From NCBI GenBank assembly GCA_009704425.1, contig WLEG01000111.1, forward strand, positions 1 through 6,207: 6,207 nucleotides of DNA, read 5' to 3'. Below the pieces are notes generated by a model. It had not been told where the DNA came from and made no database searches. It worked only from the letters and a program-made list of their open reading frames with translations. Below are positions 5,141-6,207 of the stretch, piece after piece (the stretch's first letter is position 1; the number at the start of each line of letters is the position of its first letter). Source of the DNA: Actinomycetota bacterium (GTDB lineage: Bacteria; Actinomycetota; Acidimicrobiia; Acidimicrobiales; Ilumatobacteraceae). The translations under genes were made by a program, and so were the position numbers.

Positions 5141-5164
5141 GGTCACATCATTGGTCACATCATT
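5141..5164. repeat. 12-bp tandem duplication across the groEL stop codon
   Basis: GGTCACATCATT occurs twice back to back (5141-5152 and 5153-5164). Read on the minus strand in the groEL frame it gives Met-Met-stop, then Pro-Met-Met-stop. Because 12 is a multiple of three, the duplicated copy provides a second in-frame stop four codons after the first. Confidence 0.9.
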
Positions 5165-6207
5165 CCGGGCATTCCGCCCATGCCACCCATTCCGCCGGGC
5201 ATGCCGCCGCCGGCGCCACCGTTCTTCTCGGGCTTGTCGGCCACGAGGCATTCGGTGGTCAGCACCAGGGCCGCGATGGATCCGGCGTTCTGCAACGCGG
5301 CGCGGGTGACCTTGGCGGGGTCGATGATGCCGGCCTTGACGAGGTCGATGTACTCACCCGTCGCGGCGTTCAGGCCCATCGCACCCGACTCGCTCTCCAC
5401 GCGCTGCACCACGAGGGCGCCTTCCATGCCGGCGTTGTCGGCGATGTTGCGGGCCGGAGCGTCGAGGGCTTCCCACACGGTGCGAGCACCGGTGGCCTCG
5501 TCGCCGGTCAGCGACTCCACGACCTTCTTCACCGACGCGCGCGCACGCAGAAGCGCGGTTCCGCCTCCGGGCACCACGCCTTCCTCGATGGCGGCGCGGG
5601 TGGCCGAGATGGCGTCCTCGATGCGGTGCTTCTTCTCCTTCAGCTCCACCTCGGTGGCGGCGCCGACCTTGATGAGCGCCACACCGCCGGCCAGCTTGGC
5701 CAGACGCTCCTGCAGCTTCTCGCGGTCCCAGTCCGAGTCGGTGTTGTCGATCTCGGCCTTGATCTGGTTGATACGACCCTCGACGTCGGACTTGTCTCCG
5801 TGTCCGTCGACGATGGTGGTCTCGTCCTTGGTGACGATGACGCGCTTGGCGCGGCCCAACAGATCGAGGGTGACGTTCTCGAGCTTGAGACCGACCTCCT
5901 CGCTGATGACCTGACCACCGGTGAGCACGGCCATGTCCTGCAACATCGCCTTGCGACGGTCACCGAAGCCCGGAGCCTTGACGGCCACCGAGTTGAAGGT
6001 GCCGCGGATCTTGTTCACCACGAGCGTGGCCAGAGCCTCGCCCTCGATGTCCTCGGCGATGATGATGAGCGCCTTGCCGGTCTTCATGACGGCCTCGAGG
6101 GCCGGCAGCAACGACTGCACGGTGCTGATCTTGGAGCCGTAGAGCAGGATGTAGGGCTCGTCGAGCACCGCTTCCTGACGCTCGGCGTCGGTCACGAAGT
6201 ACGGCGA
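5155..6207 (-). CDS. groEL: GroEL (Hsp60) chaperonin, C-terminal 350 residues
   Basis: ATP-driven cytoplasmic folding chaperone forming double seven-membered rings. The frame is open to the window edge, and the first visible residues (SPYFVTDAERQEAV) correspond to E. coli GroEL S201 onward, so about 200 residues, including the ATP-binding GDGTT loop, lie outside. Visible in order: apical domain with KAPGFGDRRKAMLQD, then TGG-VISEE; hinge REKLQERLAKLAGGVA; intermediate domain IEDAISATRAAIEEGVVPGGG, whose Asp aligns exactly with catalytic D398 when numbered from S201; and the equatorial part with LNAATGEY and KVTRAALQNA. The tail is GGM-rich (MPGGMGGMGGMPGMM), the housekeeping type rather than the His-rich type of mycobacterial GroEL1. 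No groES is in view. A strong terminator follows the stop. The 12-bp duplication covers the stop codon. Confidence 0.97.
   Translation of the reverse strand, partial: SPYFVTDAERQEAVLDEPYILLYGSKISTVQSLLPALEAVMKTGKALIIIAEDIEGEALATLVVNKIRGTFNSVAVKAPGFGDRRKAMLQDMAVLTGGQVISEEVGLKLENVTLDLLGRAKRVIVTKDETTIVDGHGDKSDVEGRINQIKAEIDNTDSDWDREKLQERLAKLAGGVALIKVGAATEVELKEKKHRIEDAISATRAAIEEGVVPGGGTALLRARASVKKVVESLTGDEATGARTVWEALDAPARNIADNAGMEGALVVQRVESESGAMGLNAATGEYIDLVKAGIIDPAKVTRAALQNAGSIAALVLTTECLVADKPEKNGGAGGGMPGGMGGMGGMPGMM

Noticed and set aside
4364..5914. A 516-codon plus-strand frame across the membrane protein and groEL genes
   Set aside because: It is antisense to groEL and other supported genes; the translation is low-complexity and it reads through the terminator.

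Overview
The window is about two thirds G+C, densely packed with genes, and has G/C-rich third codon positions. The RibBA, RibD and GroEL sequences look actinobacterial. RibBA carries the actinobacterial Y-L-R-G-H-E-G-R-G form of its GTP loop, GroEL has a GGM-type tail, and two minus-strand genes have TANNNT hexamers placed 6-7 nt before their ATG, as in leaderless actinobacterial mRNAs. An Acidimicrobiia-like member of Actinomycetota is my best guess, but it is only a guess.

Layout, left half (plus strand): the 3' part of ribD (reductase domain) overlaps ribBA by 4 nt. A 69-nt spacer made of degenerate 14-15 nt repeats follows, then ribH. Together they encode most of riboflavin biosynthesis: the pyrimidine reduction, both GTP- and ribulose-phosphate-consuming entry steps, and lumazine synthase. 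Riboflavin synthase, often found between ribD and ribBA in actinobacteria, is not in this window. After ribH comes a perfect 10-bp inverted repeat, then a gene for a small secreted phospholipase A2 of the Streptomyces/fungal type with an unusual cysteine-bearing insertion.

Layout, right half (minus strand): a 19-nt convergent junction separates the phospholipase gene from a leftward set. In transcription order the set is a four-helix membrane protein, a 59-residue protein of unknown function, a NudL-type Nudix hydrolase (probable CoA pyrophosphatase) and a GNAT N-acetyltransferase. Spacings of 33, 29 and 14 nt suggest co-transcription, with possible extra leaderless promoters before the first two genes. 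Further right, groEL (3' two thirds only) reads leftward. It ends at a 12-bp tandem duplication covering its stop codon, followed by a strong UUCG-loop terminator that insulates it from the downstream set.

Most of the content is housekeeping. The least ordinary items are the phospholipase with its insertion, the uncharacterised 59-residue gene, the inverted repeat after ribH, and the duplicated groEL stop. I see no mobile element, CRISPR array, tRNA or rRNA, and no convincing new multi-gene system. No stretch longer than 300 bases lacks a gene.
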